DNA of 64,000 nucleotides from Haliclystus octoradiatus (lineage: Eukaryota > Cnidaria > Staurozoa > Stauromedusae > Haliclystidae), in assembly GCA_916610825.1 (NCBI GenBank), contig OU744453.1, positions 14,260,469 through 14,324,468 on the forward strand. The letters run 5' to 3'. A program made the position numbers and the translations under genes. The notes below the pieces were generated by a model. The model made no database searches. It was not told the origin of the DNA and saw only the letters and a program-made list of their open reading frames with translations. Numbering within the stretch: position 1 is the stretch's first letter; each line of letters begins with the position of its first letter. Of the stretch, positions 57,401 through 60,400 are shown piece after piece.

Positions 57401-60400
57401 AGTTCGGCTGGTCGAGCAGTGGTAAATTGTAACGCTGTATTGACGGCACCATGCTCTTTGACCCTTATGGTGAAGGGACGCAACGGAGTTTTGTGTTCTT
57501 GGTACATTAAAATATAATAAGATTCATATATTGTTTGAAAACAATTATTTTGACATTCCAATATAATTGTATCACATAATTGTACCTTTTTTGTTTTGTT
57601 AGTCTCTATTTAATTACTGTTTCATTTTCTTTGAAGGGTGTGAGAAGAGAAGACATGGCTGTCCACATACGACGTGATCACGTCTTTGAAGATTCGTATC
57701 GTGAGTTACATCGTCGTAGTTCTGAAGAAATTAAAAACCGGTTATATATTGTGTTTGATGGTGAAGACGGTCAAGATGCTGGTGGATTATTACGAGAATG
57801 GTATATGATTGTTGCCCGCGAAATATTCAATCCAAATTACGCTCTCTTTTCAACATCACAAGGCGAGAAAGCAACCTATCTACCTAACAGAAATTCACAT
57901 TGTAATCCAAACCATTTGAGTTATTTCAAATTTGTTGGACGCATTGTTGCGAAAGCTATTTTTGATAACAAACTACTGGACACTTATTTTACACGTTCAT
58001 TCTATAAGCATATATTAGGCAAACCAGTTCATTTTACAGATATGGAAGCTGAAGATTATAGTTTCTATCAAGGATTGGTTTATCTCCTTGAAAATCACAT
58101 CGATAGCCTTGGTTATGAATTAACATTTAGTGTGGAGGTGAGTAATGATATTATACAGACTATTTCCACCTTTATGAACTCCAGCTATTGCACTATTGAA
58201 GTCAACTACAAATAAATATAGATGTCCTTGAATTCAGACTATTTTTGAAATTTGAATGCTCATGTCTGATTATAACTGTAGCATACAGCATTTTCTCATT
58301 TCTGATCTAATCAAAATTATGTCTTAGTTGCAAAAGTGAGATTTTTCATGTCGAGATTGTATATATTTTGTCTGAGGATAATGTAGAAATATTCAGTTTA
58401 CTGATAGTAATGAGACATTCCGAATAGAGAACATGACTTTGCTTCCTGGCTTAAAATGAAACTTCTGTTTCAATCCACTTTTTATCAAGATCTTTATTTG
58501 TTGTTGTTTTTGTATAGGTTCCTGTATTTGGTTTGAACGAAGTTCATGATCTGAAGCCTGATGGTCGTAATGTTCTTGTAACAGAAGCTATGAAACGTGA
58601 ATATGTCAAATTAGTATGCCAAGAAAAAATGACTGGATCAATTCGTCAGCAAATTGATAGTTTCTTAGAAGGTTTTTATGAAATCATTCCTAAAAGATTA
58701 ATCGCAATATTTGATGAACAAGAATTGGAATTATTAATTGCTGGATTACCAACCATCGATATTGAAGATTTAAAGATCAATACAGAATATCATAAATATG
58801 ATAAAAACTCACTCCAGGTAAACACAATAATCATATTGTATCTTGTATCAAATTGCTACCCCTGCGAAAAATAACTGAATATTTGTTGAACTGTTCGTGG
58901 GCGTTAAATGGCCCCATTTTTTGTGAACTTCTTTGGGAATTTTTCATGCTCCTTTACGAAATTTTTATGAACATTTCACGAACCGTTAGAGAAGGGTTGA
59001 TACGAATAGCAGAAGAATGACTGTTGCGTTCACGTTCGGAAACCAGAGTTTTGCGAACTTTTTATCCCATTTTATTCATTGTCAACTTTTTGCTCTTCTG
59101 TATATTTTGCTGATGCATAGCTTATAAATCACAATTTCAATTAAGTTAACAAAACATATCAATTTCCTTATCATGAATTTGCTCTAGCCTTCTCAGTTTC
59201 AAGATTGTATGATGTCCGACCCTTGTTGTGTCAGTGTACTGATGATTTATTTTCTTTGAAAAGCAAACCCATCTACAAGAACTATTGTTTACATTGCGTT
59301 TATTGGTGTCTCTTGTATAAAATTACGTAACATAAGTACTGTAGTAGTAATCGAGACAGTATCGCCCTACCGAAAGCACTGCTGCTAGTCTTCTAAATCT
59401 AGAAGAGTTGCTCTTTTTGCTAAGAGCAATGAAGAGTTGCTCTTTTTGCTAAGAGCAATGAAGAGTTGCTCTTTTTGCTAAGAGCAATGAAGAGTTGCTT
59501 TTTTTGCTAAGAGCAATGATGCTCTTTGTTGATCTCTGTGTAGATCAATTTCAACAGATTTCGCAGCTACCCACAATGCAATATCTTCTGAACCATTCCA
59601 ACTGCCATCTTTATATATGGTACTTATTTGAAGTTTTTTTTAGATAAAGTCAAGGCTGAGTTAACCTTTAGGAAATTTGAGCCACAGTCCATCAGATATG
59701 ATCGGATTTGAAGTTCAATTGCTCTGCCATTTGAGCTATCGCATAGAACACAAGTAACACTTTACAGCCATATACTATACTACAATGCAGGCTTTGTGAT
59801 TAGTATTTCCCAATGTGTGACTATTCTTCACTGTTTGTTTTGTTTAGATTCAATGGTTCTGGCGAGCTTTACGTTCATTCGAACAAGCTGATCGTGCAAA
59901 GTTTCTTCAATTTGTTACTGGAACTTCGAAAGTACCATTACAAGGTTTCTCGGCCTTGGAGGGAATGAACGGACCCCAGAAGTTCCAAATTCACCGCGAT
60001 GACCGAGCAACTGATCGGCTACCATCTGCCCACACGTGGTAAGTCTTACTCTTTTGACCATTTGACTTTCACGGTTTACAGTATAATAGGTGTTTTTTAT
60101 TTTCTCAATTCAAGAAAAATTTTTGCAAAAATTTAGTTTCAAGATAAGTTTTACTATAAATGAGATATTTTTTAGACTACATTTTCTAGCAATATCAACA
60201 AGCTGGTTTGTTCTTGCTTCACTGGGCCTGGGAGTAGATTTCTTGTTCAAAGAAACCCGACTTATCTTTTTGATAATATAGCTTTTATTTGAATTCTGAG
60301 GTTGATAGCATGAATTTTGTTGTGATGTTTGCATAGCTCGACTTCTCTTGTCTTACTCCAGATTTAATGTTATGCAATAAGCAATGATTCTTCAGAGCTG

